Assembly (NCBI GenBank): GCA_009746045.1
Contig: RPFO01000080.1
Location: forward strand, 9,394,113 to 9,458,112
Length of the DNA stretch: 64,000 nt
Direction of reading: 5' to 3'
Origin: Mesostigma viride
Lineage: Eukaryota > Streptophyta > Mesostigmatophyceae > Mesostigmatales > Mesostigmataceae
Shown: in pieces, positions 33,660-46,700 of the stretch
Position numbering within the stretch: position 1 is the stretch's first letter
How the letters are laid out: the number at the start of each line of letters is the position of its first letter
Notes under the pieces: model-generated
Told to the model about the DNA's origin: nothing
The model's database searches: none
Seen by the model: the letters and a program-made list of their open reading frames with translations, nothing else
Made by a program: the position numbers and the translations under genes

Positions 33660-35756
33660 CCCGCTCCGCCCGGTCCGCCGTGTAACCTGCCGTGAGGGAG
33701 GCCCCAGCCACGTGGCTAAGAGCCAAGGGCCGCGCCACCGAAACGTCAATAAGCAGATGCCGGCCACCCCCCTCAAAGTCCAGCACCACGATGTCAGGCC
33801 GGTGGTTGGGGGAATAGAAGGCAGCGCCATCCGCATCCTCGGACCGGATGTTCGCGTGGGGGAAAACCGACCGAATCATGGCGAGCACCACCGTCAGGAG
33901 GACAGTGTGCAAATACAAATACCAATTCTGATTCTGTTGGCCCCCCATGCAGGCAAGGTAGTGAGTCCCCGTGGGATCCAGCGGCTGCCCACAGGCCGCC
34001 CGGCCGGAACAAGAGGCTGCGGGGCAAATAGCTGGTGCCGGAGCGCCACCGAGTAGTGGCTGGGAGCCAAGGCGAATGGGGGGGCCATGGGAAGAGCACG
34101 AAGGTACGCCGAGCCCACACTCCGCAAGGAAAGCGAGAACAGCCACGCACGTCCCTGGGCGTTGAGGTCCGCGAAAAGAGCAATCCAATCAGCCGTGTGC
34201 AGAATACCCGCGTAGGTTTTCTGGTGTTTATCGATGACGCGAGCAGGGAATGCGGCGGGAGATTGAACGGAGGCGACCGAGGGAGTGCCGCGAGGGAGGT
34301 GGCGCTGTACCGCCTGAGCGGCACGGACGGGAGAACAGGCCTGCTGGATCTCAGCATAGGCCTCCTGGATGGCGGTGACGAAGGGCAAAGGGCTGCTGGG
34401 GTCCAGGAGGTCAGGCGCTGCCGTTGCCAAAAGGGGCAGGAGCCGGCAGCTTTCCGCCCACGACTGAGCGACGGAGCCCAAAAAGGCTGCTGGGGCCAGC
34501 CGGGCGGCACGAGTCAGACCGCAGCCACCCATCCGTGCAGGCAGGGAGGCAATGCGAATAGCATGTGGCGGGAGGTCGGGGCCCGGGACCAGCTGCGCCA
34601 AGGCCGACTGGATGCGTTCGTCGTGGCCCTCGGCGGCCAGCCGGACCTGAGACGGAAGAGCGCCCCGGAGCCAGTGAACGACGCGAGGGTGAGCGCAAAA
34701 CCACAGAAGCAGACCCTTGGTCTGCGAATCATGAAGGCGCGCAATCAAGGGCAGTACCTCAGTGCGTGCCTCGAGGGCGGCCCGCAGAGCATCGATGACA
34801 AACGCGGGGTCGCCAACCGGAACGCCGAGGACATCCAACCCATGGAGGCGCTCGTCCCGGCCCAAGAGCTGGGGCGGAAAGCCGGAGCAATCACCTTGGG
34901 GCGAGTACACCGCGCACTTGGCAAGGGTCAACTGGAGGTTGATGTCGGCCACCGCGGTCTGCAGTGCCAGCAGAGCCGCGGTGGTGTCCGGCACAGGGCC
35001 CAGCAGGTAGATATCATCCAAGTAGGCCTGAATAGCGACCGCCGGGTGGGCAGCATGGACCGCTTGGAGGCAACCCTGGAGGGGGGCGGCAAAGTACAGG
35101 GGTCCCAGGGGGTCCCCTTGCTGGGTGCCCGACCGCGACAGCAGGCCGCCGCGAGTGCCGTCCTCCATGATGTGAACCAGTTGGCCGGGCTGGCCGTAGC
35201 ACACGGCTGTCCAAGCGTACAAGTCCTCGAAGGACTCCATGACGGCCGCAAACATGCTGGCGCGGGACAGACTGTTGAACGCGTTGTGGCAGTCGACCTT
35301 GACGACAGCGTGGGTGGGGTGGGCCTCGAGGTAGGCCTGCACCGAATGGATGAGGATATCCGCCCCGCCTGGAGTCGTCACCCCCAGCTGGGCCGCCACC
35401 GAGGTCTCACCCGCTGCGAGGGGCGGGCAGAAAAAGGCACGGAGCTCGGGCGCCTTTTGGCGGCAGATCACTTTGCCCACGAGCTTGCGGAGCACCTCAC
35501 CGCAGGCGATCGGGCGCACCTTGCCCTCGGGGGGGGGCAAGACACCCTTGAGCAGAGCGAGGAGGCGAGCGCCCGCTAACCACTCGCGCGCAGCGGGAGG
35601 AACGCGACCAGCCGCCAGGTCAATGAGGGTGTCAAAGAGAATGTCCTCGCCCCCATGCCCCACCAGGACCTCCAAGTGCTCGTAGCGCCAGCCCGACGGC
35701 CCGGTAGAGGAAGCCCGCGGGACCTCACGCATCACCTCCAGGAAGCAGGCGCGCAA
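33239..35756 (-). pseudogene. non-LTR copy C8 (QGY-type), longest; RT + zinc finger + RLE-like
   Basis: The minus-strand frame begins in the RT fingers (GKVRPIACGEVLRKLVGKVI) and shows KVDCHNAFNSLSR, GTQQGDPLGPLYF and QAYLDDIYLLG (the catalytic Asp pair, here in an LDD context). It then shows GGCGLTRAARLAPAAFLGS in the thumb/linker. A 10-base loss near 33,998 shifts the frame and removes the first zinc-finger cysteines compared with C4. The RLE-like part (NHRPDIVVLDF, then LLIDVSVARP) and RADFAVQQGY follow in the other frame to 33,393. The architecture resembles RLE-type non-LTR elements (R2/NeSL-like, recalled). It is 5' truncated at ATATATATATATG (35,757). Confidence 0.75.
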
Positions 35757-36010
35757 TATATATATATGCGGGCCTCGCCCAGGTCCTTCGAGTGCCAGTA
35801 GGGGTTAAGCGAACGAACCCATGCCAGGCCGATGCAGATGTCCACATCGTCGGCTGTGTTGGGGAGCATGCTCCCCACCAGTTTGAAGCGATCACGGAAC
35901 CGGACCTCTGTCCCATCTAGCAGCCGTGGCTTCGGCGGGGAACTGGTCGCCCCAATCACCATCGCCTCCGTTTTGACACTAATCTCCAACCCCACCGCCC
36001 GCGCCTGAAG
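35757..36010 (-). pseudogene. LINE-A fragment (RT C-terminal side)
   Basis: The minus strand reads VGLEISVKTEAMVIGATSSP, then LLDGTEVRFRDRFKL and SMLPNTADDVDICIGLAW, continuous in frame. It is interrupted by the (TA)n junction of C8. Confidence 0.75.
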
Positions 36011-36822
36011 CTAGTAGGGTAGTTGATCGATAGCCTTGGTGTCGTCTACACGTGTAAGAGGCGGAGTGGGGGCGGGGGCCCAGCCAGGCCGAGGGCTAGG
36101 CCGGCCTCCGTTTTGGGGCTGATTTCTAGACCGACAGCGCGAGCCTCGAGCGCGCCAGGCAGTCCAGCCAGAGTTGGGCAGACTCCGGCCTCTCAATGCA
36201 TGAGCGTGATGTTGTCAGCATAGTAGATGAGGTCAGCCAGTAAACCCTGCTGGTTGGTCGGCCCCCCTTCTCCTGTCTCATTCCTAATCACTAGGCCAGT
36301 CTCGTGGCCAGCTACACGCCTAGCTAGCTTAGAGCGAGCACGTGCCTGGCGCATGCATATAACTCAATCCACTACTACAACAATGAGGTACGTGGTACGG
36401 TGACAAGACGCAACCTTGCCAGACGCCGGTCTGTGCACATGCAGTGGACATGGCGGGGTAATGCTGTGTTGAGTGCGCACCGAGGTGGTGGACCCCTCAT
36501 ACAGCATGTGGATGACAGCTATCAGGGTGGTGGGTACGCGAGCGCGAGCATGCAAGGACAGCCCATAGAGCGGCCCAGTGGAGAGAATCAAAAGCCTAGT
36601 TGATGAGATCGACGAAGATGAGGATGGCGCGAAACTCACGAAGCTGCAGGAGGGCGATCTCCTCGAAGAGGCGCCGTGCGATGAAGATGGCCATGCATGA
36701 CTGTGTTGCGCCCACGTCGGCCGGATGCCCATCGGGCTCAGACTCCCCAAGGTGACTGTCGAGAGCAGAAGGAAGGCGGTTGATGATCATGCGCATAAAT
36801 AGTTCAAGCGCGGCACTCTACA
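36011..36822 (-). pseudogene. degraded LINE RT domain
   Basis: The minus-strand frames give RRLFEEIALLQLREFRAILI followed by FVDLIN, then TTLIAVIHMLYEGSTTSV, a degraded VxxGCVLSPYL-like block, and LADLIYYADNITLMH (YADN in place of YADD). Multiple frameshifts show it is dead. It is related to LINE-A but more diverged. Confidence 0.65.
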
Positions 36823-36885
36823 TCAATTAATTATGGGTTAATTAAACTCGTGCTCCCGTTGGGGAGTCACGGAGCATTAACCCCG
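36823..36885 (-). repeat. hairpin plus TTAA-tail module
   Basis: The minus strand reads TGCTCCGTGACTCCCCAACG + GGAGCACGAG followed by a TTAATTAA tail, as at 15,355 and 53,305. The interval 36,886-37,140 shows nothing assignable. Confidence 0.65.
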
Positions 36886-37148
36886 ATGGATGGATGAATG
36901 GGTACACGCAATCCTATCGGTCTAATAATCTATCCACAAGACAATCCTATACTCTATATCTATGGTGCCCGTGACCCTAGGGGTCTTGTCTACTAGCATG
37001 CTTCCCACGTGTGCAAACGGACGTGGCTTCCCCACGGCACTCTACATGGATGCACACACCTCAGTCGTTCGCAGGGTCGTCATGTGATGCAGGAGAACCT
37101 TTGTTTTTGTACATCACATAAGACGGTAGCTGTGCTGCCACTTAGGAA

Positions 37149-37582
37149 TAGGGATGCCTGGTGAAATACGGTATCTTGGGGACCCTATACATATTGTATT
37201 TTATACTGTATACGGTGTAAAATACACGTGCATGTATTTGGGTTTGATTTTGGTTTCAAACAGACCCCTGGCCGGCCCTAGACAGTAGACGCCTAATGTA
37301 GTGAGGAGTTCATTCCATCCGTCCGTCAGGCAAGCATTGGAGTGGGCACTGGGCAGTGCCGGGGTGAGTGGCGCCGTCAGGTAACTGCCGGACCGCTCAG
37401 GACTGGGGACTGGCGCAATTGCCGACTGGCACCCTAGAGGGTCAGTACAGTGCTCCACATGGTGCCACGTGGCATCATACAGCCCATGTGTATTTTACAC
37501 AGTATTTTGCCCTCTATATACAATGTATTTTATACGTTTATAAAATACGTATTTTATACATATACCGATTTTGCCATCCCTA
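37149..37582. mobile_element. hAT-type miniature element with 8-bp TSD
   Basis: The left end TAGGGATG and the right end CATCCCTA are flanked by CTTAGGAA at 37,141-37,148 and 37,583-37,590. Subterminal inverted similarity continues (TATTTTATAC and GTGTAAAATACAC words). An 8-bp duplication with a TAGGGATG terminus fits hAT non-autonomous elements (known trait). No transposase is present. Confidence 0.8.
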
Positions 37583-37590
37583 CTTAGGAA

Positions 37591-39044
37591 TCAGCGGCGC
37601 GTCGGCGAGTACGATCCGGTTGACGACGACACTTAGCGGGCGAGGCAAGCCCGAGGCGGAGATTGAGAAGCTAGGGCCGGCGCCCTCCCTCCTCATTGTG
37701 TGTAGCCGCGGTTGAATGTTCCTTTATTCCTACCCACGTGACGGTGTCTACGTGATAATTGATTAATTAATAGCCGCCACGCCGCCGCGGGCCAGTCACG
37801 CTCGGATAACCAGGCCACGCCTCCCACGTCGCTGCCGGTGCCGGCGCCGGCGCCGGCGCATGCAGGCTGCGACGGCCGACGTGGCACGGGGCACGCCGCA
37901 TACGGTCCCGACTGACCCCGGCGCGAAAGGGAAGCTGGCGCAGTTCCGGTCCGCAGTCCGCGCAAGGCGACAAGACACTACAGTACTGAGGAGTGAGGAC
38001 AGGCACGGCCTAGTTCTCCGTCCAGAAGTCGTGGATGACGCGACAATTTGTCAATTTCGCCCCGGTGGCGTCCGACAGCCGACAGGTGTGGGGATTGTGT
38101 CAGATGACGCAATATCCATTCTGGGTGACCTTGACATCAGGCCGACCGGCACTGCTCGCCTTGAGTACTGTAATGTAACGTTGTAGTGTTGCTGCGCAGT
38201 AATAATAATCAACTTTTTAGTTTGTGCATTCGGCCAAAGAGAAGCGTAGCATTTCAGCGAACTGTGATAGTTTCAATTATTCGGACTATCCGGTTTTCAT
38301 ACTCGTAAGGTCGTTTCTGCTCTCCAAGATCATCGTCAGAATCTGTCTTTAGCAGGACTACGTAAATTTCTTACGCACTGCAGCTCTATTTCCCTGCATT
38401 GTTGAAGGCGTAAGACTGGTGAGCATCCATATCTCCTCCCTTGGCCCTGCTCTCGCTACAGCTTACTCTGGCAGTCTAAAGACGAAATTGTGGGGGACGC
38501 TAGCCGTTGCCCACCTTGCATGGTGCTAGCATTGCACTGCTGTTTGCGACGTCGCGATGGGGGCGCCTACCGTTCCGCAGAAAGATGTAGCGCGCAGGGT
38601 TTTTTTATCTGGGTGGTGTTTATTTTCCAGCGCATGTTAGTTCGTGGGTAGAGACTAGTGGACCATTCCAGAGAACGGGTTAGACAGTAGCCAAGACATA
38701 CGTGGTTTATACAGAGAATGGGTTAGACACTATGTTATTGTAAATCCCTGCCGTGCTATTGTACATCCCTGCCAGCCTGCTCACTCAGGCACAGGGAACT
38801 TAATGGGGCAGTCCATGAAAAACATGAACTTAATGGGGCAGTCCATGAATGGCGCTTAAATGCCAGGCATTGCTTGGCAGGTCCGATTGGCGTTAGGGGG
38901 TAGACGTCTAGCCACTCTAATAATTATGTGTACAATCCACCTCTACCTGTACACCCGCCTCTAACGAAACCACCAGCGGTGCGCTCCTCACATCACTCGC
39001 AGGCGCCCAAGCACTGACAGCTGCAGCGGACGCCAGCATTCATC
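37591..39044. other. no confident gene; one possible minus-strand exon near 38,020-38,145
   Basis: The minus strand at about 38,145-38,020 reads KVTQNGYCVI, a stop, then CRLSDATGAKLTNCRVIHDF and WTEN, which looks coding-like but has an internal TGA and no recognised family. A GCCGGC-rich spot is at 37,838-37,858. Short tandem duplications include AACTTAATGGGGCAGTCCAT at 38,800 and 38,828. Confidence 0.25.
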
Positions 39045-39733
39045 ATGGCAACAACCAGTTTGCACGCCTGCCCCGCCCCACCCGTGCATGCTGTGAAATG
39101 CTCCACACCTGGGAGGGTACATAAACCCTCCGTGGGGCCCCTGGCACCCTGCCGAGGCCTTGGGGCTGTCAACCGCGCCGTCCTGTGGCCGCTTCAGAAG
39201 CAAGGTACGCCTAATTGTACCCAGGGCGATTTTATTAGTGACCAGGAACAGGATACTTGCACAAGAGGAGCGGGCACCACAAATTCTAATACACTGTTTT
39301 AATAATAATGCTAATAATACGCTGTAATGCTCCTGTAGCGGTAGCAGTAGACTAGTTTTTACTTTTATTGCTTGATTTCTCCCTTGCTCCCCCAGCCCAC
39401 CCTTCTTCATGGCGTGACACAAAACATGTTGTGCCTAGGCACTGGTCGACGAATGCAGTTGTGTAAATCATGCCTTCAAGGACGCCTTAGCCACTCTCGG
39501 CATGCCTTAGCCCCCCAGCCGACTTGATAACATACGGGTCCTCCCCTTTTCTGCAGGGATCGTTCCCCAGAGTGGAAGTTTGAGCCGGTTGCCTGGCCAT
39601 GCCCGTGGAAGCAATCGCAAACTGGTAGAGAGCTTTTTTCCGTTTTCTACATCAGGCCGCTTTCACATATTTCGCCGCATTCTTCATCTGGCCTGCACCT
39701 GTCGCAAGCATCTGCAGTGTCCACGTCTCCCAG
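39045..39733 (+). CDS. possible upstream exons (leader-like), unrecognised
   Basis: ATG at 39,045 opens MATTSLHACPAPPVHAVKCS and reaches a donor-like CAAG|GTACGC at 39,205. A block after CTGCAG (39,557) continues in compatible phase (IVPQSGSLSRLPGHARGSNR) up to CCCAG|GTACCC at 39,734. The composition resembles an organelle leader. It could be the 5' end of the ARMT1-like gene or a separate gene; I cannot decide. Confidence 0.25.
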
Positions 39734-39999
39734 GTACCCCTCTCTACATCCACCACCGGATGGGCCGATGGGGAGGTTAGTCCCTGCCCCCGACGCCCCT
39801 TCCTACACTAGCAATGTTAGGGAGAAAGTTGATGTTCTGTAAATAAGGTTGAAAAGGCTTGGGAGGAAAATAATGGTGGAGTTATGGAGGAATTTTTTGG
39901 GAAGAAATTAATGTTCTTTAAATAATGCACATGCCAACGTGGCATGGAGATGGAGAGCACAACGACTTACACCGATCCTGCGTTTCTCCCCCCTACTTT

Positions 40000-40190
<191 letters not shown>

Positions 40191-40708
40191 ACACGCGCCC
40201 TCTCTCACTCTAAAAAAATTGAGTAATAAGGGCTTGAGGGGTATCTGGAAACCATTGTCGAGTAGGATGATTGAGTGATGATTGAGTAATACCTATTAGT
40301 GATAATGGAGTAGTGATAATGGAGTACTAATGAGTAGTATGCATTATAATATGTCTGTCTGTGTGCGCGCCTTTCCCTCGCACCGTTGATTTCCTCCCCA
40401 TCCTCCCTTTCTCCCTCCCTCTCTCCCCACCTCCCCGTCTCTCCCGCCTTTTCCGTCCCTCTTCCCCCTGCCTTCCAGCGCCCGCTCTGCTTGGGCAAGC
40501 CATCCTTTCATCCCTTTGTCCAAGTCCTGGGATGATAACGCCAAAAAAAACTGTTGCAGTTCTCTAATTTTACAACAAGTCTATTTTATTGGAAGCAATC
40601 ATATGAGCGTACAGGATGTTTCTAATGGCCAGAAGTTTGTCTGGTCACTCCTGTCGCCCCTCTGCGTCACGGCTTGCTTGTCGCTCCTCTCCTTAACGGC
40701 TTGCACTT

Positions 40709-43700
40709 ATGCCTCCATCAATAAGCGCTTGCTTCCCCGGAACCTTTCGCTCATCGCCAGTTCCATCCTGTGGGTCCTCCATGGCCTGCCCTTTGACCCA
40801 CACCCAACCCCCGACTTCAGGTGAGCACCAAAACGCGCATGTCCGCGCCCTGCAAGCGCGGCGCACAGTGACAGCGTCGGCCAACCCGCCCGGGCTATCG
40901 GTGGTCACCCCTATCGGAGACCTCGCGTCCAAGGGCAAGTGGGCGCACGAGTCGCAGCTGCCGCCGAAACTGCTTTCGGATAAGCCAGGCACGTGGGCGC
41001 ATGACACGATGAGCCGCCGCATTCGAGAGGACATCCTCGTGCGCATCTACAACGAGAACAGCGACTATCTGGAGGCACACCCAAAGGTAATTGCACTAGA
41101 GTGTTCTTTGATACAGCGCACCTACATACTACTGTATCGGACTATACATAGTGTATACTACATACGACTATGCACCTATATGCCCTACATATACACCTAT
41201 ATACCCCTATATATACACCTGGTTGTTGCAGGAGTATGCTACTATCATGTTGTGTGTATAGGAGAGAATATCCTTGCTCGCGTCTGCAGTGAGAACAGCG
41301 ACTACTTGAATGCGCGCTCCATGGTATCAATGATAGAGATCATCGCATGAGGTTCATGATGTAATTTGCCTTCTACTAGAATGCACACCCAAAGGCACCA
41401 ATGATAGGGAGTCGCATACTTTGTATACTACCAGCAATCTAATCTGCCGTCTATGTACAAATGATTTCTCAAATAAACCATCATTGTGAGTATTACAAGT
41501 TGTTTTCTAAAGTTGAGGTTGCTGGTTAGGAATCCTTTTCCACTGTCATCTTCCGCAACCGCCCAGCTGCACAGGCCAAGGAGGAGCTGGGACCGGAATT
41601 CCTTGCACCCATAGGGGGATGCCCCAGCATCTCCCCCCCCCCTAGTTGAAGTTTTTCTGTGCACGCGAATACCATTACAAGCCCAGGAAGCTGGATGTTC
41701 TACACCGATTCCCCATCTTCTTGCTATGATACTGGAACTACTACAACAGTGCACTGCAAGTGTGTTCCGTGCGCACTACCGCCGGCGTGTACTGGCCGAG
41801 GAAGGGCTGGATGCCTTGAATCGATGCCCCACTCTCCGCATTATAATAGTAGTATCATATGGTAGTATATCATGTCATAGTAGTATCATATAGTATATCA
41901 TATAACAGTTTATCATAAAATAGTATATCCTATAGCAGTTTATCATATCGTTGCAGTATCACATAGCAGTATCCATGAGACCACAATCAATGGAGTATAT
42001 TCCTGTCCGCTACATTCCTGGTGCCCCGTGTGCGCAGGCCAAGAATGAGCTGGATGCCTTGAACGACTACCTCAAGCGTGCGGCGGAGGTGAAGCTGCGC
42101 GACTTGCCCCTCCACGATGACGGCGGCGTTGACTACGCCACCTGGCAGTCCCTGCTGCAGCCCCACCTGGACAAGACCTGGCTGACCGCGCCCTGGGTGG
42201 TCACCGAGTTCTATTTTTACCGCAAGCTGGCGCAGGTGAGTGATCTTTCTGTGGTGAAGCTGTAAACAATGTCCCTGACCCTAGTTGTCCTTTGTCATAT
42301 CTTCGTCAAATCCTGGTCAAATCTTAATTCATCACTTGCACCCACCCAGATATTCAAGGGCTCCTGGTGCGCATTTTTTAAACATTTCTTACTTGCCAGC
42401 TTCTTCCTTATATCCCATCTTTCTTGTCACTTGCACCCACCCAGATCTTCAGCTGGTTCTCGGGTGAGCACTACGACCCGTTTGAGGACCAGAAGCAGCT
42501 GGGCCTGATGACCGCGCTGTCGGAGATGGAGGAGCTTGCGCACCGGCTGGACAAGACGATCCGTGCGGCGCTCACCGGGCCCGTGCGCGCGGCGGAGGAC
42601 GGCTTCAAGCTGCTCTGCTATGCGGCCCTGTGGGGGAACAAGGTCGACCTGTCGCTGGTGGGTGGATGTAGGAAGGCCCCCCTCACTGCTAATGAATATG
42701 GACAGTGGTGCTCTGCTACGGGGGTGGGGGAACGAGGACGACCTGTTGCTGGTGGGTGGATGTATGCCACCTCTTCTACATTGACGTGTCGCCAGTGGGT
42801 GGCTCACCATAGACCTGTAGCTGTGGGTGGCGTCTGCATGCAGCCTGTCGCTGAGTGGTGGCCACTGTTAAATTTGTCGGTGGGTGGCTGCATGATCGGC
42901 GCCTCACTGTCGGGTGGATGCTGAACAACCGTGTTGCTGTTGGGTGACGGTTAAATTTAGAGATAGATTGCAGCGAGTCTGGCCGGTTTTGTGGCTGGTA
43001 GGGTGGTAAGAAAGGCCATTTGGTCCGAGGGGGAACAAGATCAATGGGTGGGTTGTGGTTAGATATACATGTGCTGCTGGTGCGTGGCGGCTCGTTACGT
43101 TTATGCATGTGCGCCTAGTGGCAGCTGTCGGACGGCCGCGAGAGCAGTGTACTGCCCCCACGGATTCCGCGATATTTTCGACTCTGTAGCTCACCCCATG
43201 TTTATTCTGGCAACTGTGCGGTTCCTAACACGGTGGTCGCACAGCGGCGCGCGTCGGCGTGTCTTCAGGTCCACCCCTTGCATCACCCCTTGCATCTATT
43301 CTGGCACCTACTTTCTCTGGTCACTGTGGCTATAGTGGCCGGTGTTGGACAGTAGCGAGAGCAATTCATAATTGCCAACCTCGTCCATGAATATATCCTG
43401 TTTGTGCTGTCATCTGTGGTATGAACACAGTGGCCGGTGTCGGACAGCGGCGAGAGCAACGTGTCGCGCGCGCTGGAGGCCGGACACTCCAAGCTGCTGT
43501 GGGACGACCTGGAGGTGAGAGGGGGCACACGATATGTCGGGTATTTACTATGACACTACCAGTAGAATGGCAACAATGGCGGAAAGCTGCAGTGGGGCGA
43601 CCTGGAGGTGAGGTCGTTTGGATTCGAATGACAACCTGGACGTGAGGGTGGCCGCATGTTTGTAGCACAATAGCAACAAGATAGCGACCAGCAATAACAG

Positions 43701-46700
43701 TTATGAGCTGCTATGGGACGGCCTGGAGGTGAGGGGGGTGCGTGACAAGGGGATCATGCTACGAGAGGGGGGTGCGTGACAAGGGGATCATGCTACGAGA
43801 GGGGGGTGCGTGACAAGGGGATCATGCTACGAGAGGGGGGTGCGTGACAAGGGGATCATGCTACGAGAGGGGGGTGCGTGACAAGGGGATCATGCTACGA
43901 GAGGGGGGTGCGTGACAAGGGGATCATGCTACGAGCCTCTCCCCAGGTGCCCATATTGCCCTTTCAGCAGTTGTCATGCATCCCCCCATCATTTTCTCGG
44001 TTTTCTCCTCTTCATCTTATTAATTGGCTGCCCCGTTGTCCATCCTTTGCCCCCCCTTGTTCCCTTCTTTTGCTTCCCTTTTTCCATCCTTTGGGCCCCC
44101 CTTCTTCCATCCTGTGGCACCCCCTTCTTCCCTTCCTTTTCTTCCCTTCTTCCATTTTTTTGTTTCCCCCTTCTTCCCTTCTTCCATTTTTTTGTTTCCC
44201 CCTTCTACCCTTCTTTGGCCCCCCTTCTTCCCTTCTTTGGCCCCCCCTTCTTCCCTTCTTTGGCCCCCCCTTCTTCCCTTCTTTGGCCCCCCCTTCTTCC
44301 CTTGTTTGGCCCCCCCTTCTTCCCTTCTTTGGCCCCCCCTTCTTCCCTTCTTTGGCCCCCCCTTCTTCCCTTCTTTGGCCCCCCTTCTTCCCTTCTTTGG
44401 CCCCCCTTCTTCCCTTGTTTGGCCCCCTTCTTCCCTTCTTTGGCCCCCCTTCTTCCCTTGTTTGGCCCCCCTTCTTCCCTTCTTTGGCCCCCCTTCTTCC
44501 CTTCTTTGGCCCCCCTTCTTCCCTTGTTTGGCCCCCCTTCTTCCCTTCTTTGGCCCCCCCTTCTTCCCTTCTTTGGCCCCCCTTCTTCCCTTCTTTGGCC
44601 CCCCTTCTTCCCTTCTTTGGCCCCCCTTCTTCCCTTCTTTGGCCCCCCTTCTTCCCTTGTTTGGCCCCCCCTTCTTCCCTTCTTTGGCCCCCCTTCTTCC
44701 CTTGTTTGGCCCCCCTTCTTCCCTTGTTTGGCCCCCCTTCTTCCCTTCTTTGGCCCCCCTTCTTCCCTTGTTTGGCCCCCCTTCTTCCCTTGTTTGGCCC
44801 CCCTTCTTCCCTTCTTTGGCCCCCCCTTCTTCCCTTGTTTGGCCCCCCTTCTTCCCTTCTTTGGCCCCCCTTCTTCCCTTGTTTGCCCCCCCTTCTTCCC
44901 TTGTTTGGCCCCCCTTCTTCCCTTCTTTGGCCCCCCTTCTTCCCTTGTTTGGCCCCCCCTTCTTCCCTTGTTTGGCCCCCCTTCTTCCCTTGTTTGGCTG
45001 ACTCTTGTTCCCTTCTTTGGGCCCCCTTTGTTCCCTTCTTTGGGCCCCCCTTCCTCCATGTCGTTGTTAACCTATCCCTGCCAGCTGCTGTGGAGCAAGG
45101 TCGGAGCGCCCTTGATCGAGGGCAAGGCGCCCGGTCGGCGCATGGACGTGGTGGTGGACAACGCCGGATTCGAGCTCTTCACCGACCTGTGCCTGGCCGA
45201 CTATGTGGTGGCGTCGGGGTTGGCGCAGAAGGTGGTGCTGCAGGTCAAGGGGCACCCAACGTTTGTGTCCGGTGGGTGCATTAGCGCTGATGTATGGCTA
45301 TTCCTTAATAGTTTGTCCTGTTTGTGCCGCGCTGCAGGTCAAGGGGCACCCGGCATTTGTGTCCGGCGGGCGCCCATCTCAACGTATCCCAGATAGACCC
45401 TACTGTCTTGTTCCTAAATAGGTCGTACTGTTTTTTTTCTAGATAGATGCTATTGTCCCGTTGCTAGATAGACCTAATTGTCTTATTCCTTGATAGGTCC
45501 CACTGTCTTGTTCCTAGCTATATCGTTCTTTCTTGTTCCCAGATAGATACTACATCGATCCTACTGTCTTGTTCCTAGATAGATCGTGCTGTCTTGACAT
45601 GATGTCTGTGTCCGGTAGGTGCACGTCAGCATGGGTTGTGTCCAATACTATTCTGGTCCCTAGATGACGATCTATATAGTAGTAATTTTTATAATTATAT
45701 AGTAGTAACAAAATGGGTTGTTTGTTGTGACGTGGTGGTGTTGGCTTCGGGTCATCATTCACCCAACTGCATCGTGTCTTTTTCTTCACCCACTTTCTTT
45801 ACCCAACCATCGCTTCCAAGGTGCTGTGCTTATCTGCCCACACTTGCTACCTTCCTCCCCCCTCCTCCCTCTCTCCCTCCCTCCCTCCCTCCCTCCCTCC
45901 TCCCTCCCTCCCTCCCTCCCTCCCTCCCTCCCTCCCTCCCTCCCTCCCTCCCTCCCTCCCTCCTCCCTCCCTCCCTCCCTCCCTCCCTCCCCCTCCCTCC
46001 CTCCCTCCTCCCTCCCTCCCTCCTCCCTCCCTCCCTCCCTCCCCCCCCCCCCTCCCTCCCTCCCTCCCCCCCTCCCTCCCTCCCTCCCTCCCTCCCTCCT
46101 CCCTCCTCCCTCCCTCCCTCCCTCCCTCCCTCCCTCCCTCCCTCCCTCCCTCCCTCCTCCCTCCCTCCCTCCCTCCCTCCCTCCCTCCCTCCCTCCTCCC
46201 TCCCTCCCTCCCTCCCTCCCTCCCTCCCTCCCTCCCTCCCTCCCTCCCTCCCTCCCTCCCTCCCTCCTCCCTCCCTCCCTCCCTCCCTCCCTCCCTCCCT
46301 CCCTCCCTCCCTCCCTCCCTCCCTCCCTCCCTCCCTCCCTCCCTCCCCCCCTCCTCCCTCCCTCCCTCCCTCCCTCTCTCCCTCCCTCCCTCCCTCCCTC
46401 CCTCCCTCCTCCCTCCCTCCCTCCTCCCTCCCTCCCTCCCTCCCTCCCTCCCTCCCTCCCTCCCTCCCTCCCTCCCTCCCTCCCTCCCTCCCTCCCTCCC
46501 TCCCTCCCTCCTCCCTCCCTCCCTCCCTCCCTCCCTCCCTCCCTCCATCCATCCATCCATCCATCCATCCCTCCCTCCCTTCCTTCCATCCTTCCTACCT
46601 ACCCTCCTTTTCAACTAATCCATTCATTCTATTTTTTGTAAGTTTCTTTCCAGTATTTTATGTGAGCATTAATCCCGATGTACTGTCTCTATTGTGTATA

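Noticed and set aside
34035-35579. 514-codon plus-strand frame
   Set aside because: Antisense of the RT domain of copy C8; no family resemblance.
43878-45396. About 490-codon Phe/Pro/Leu frames
   Set aside because: They arise from the pyrimidine minisatellite in ARMT1 intron 4; only 45,085-45,271 is coding.
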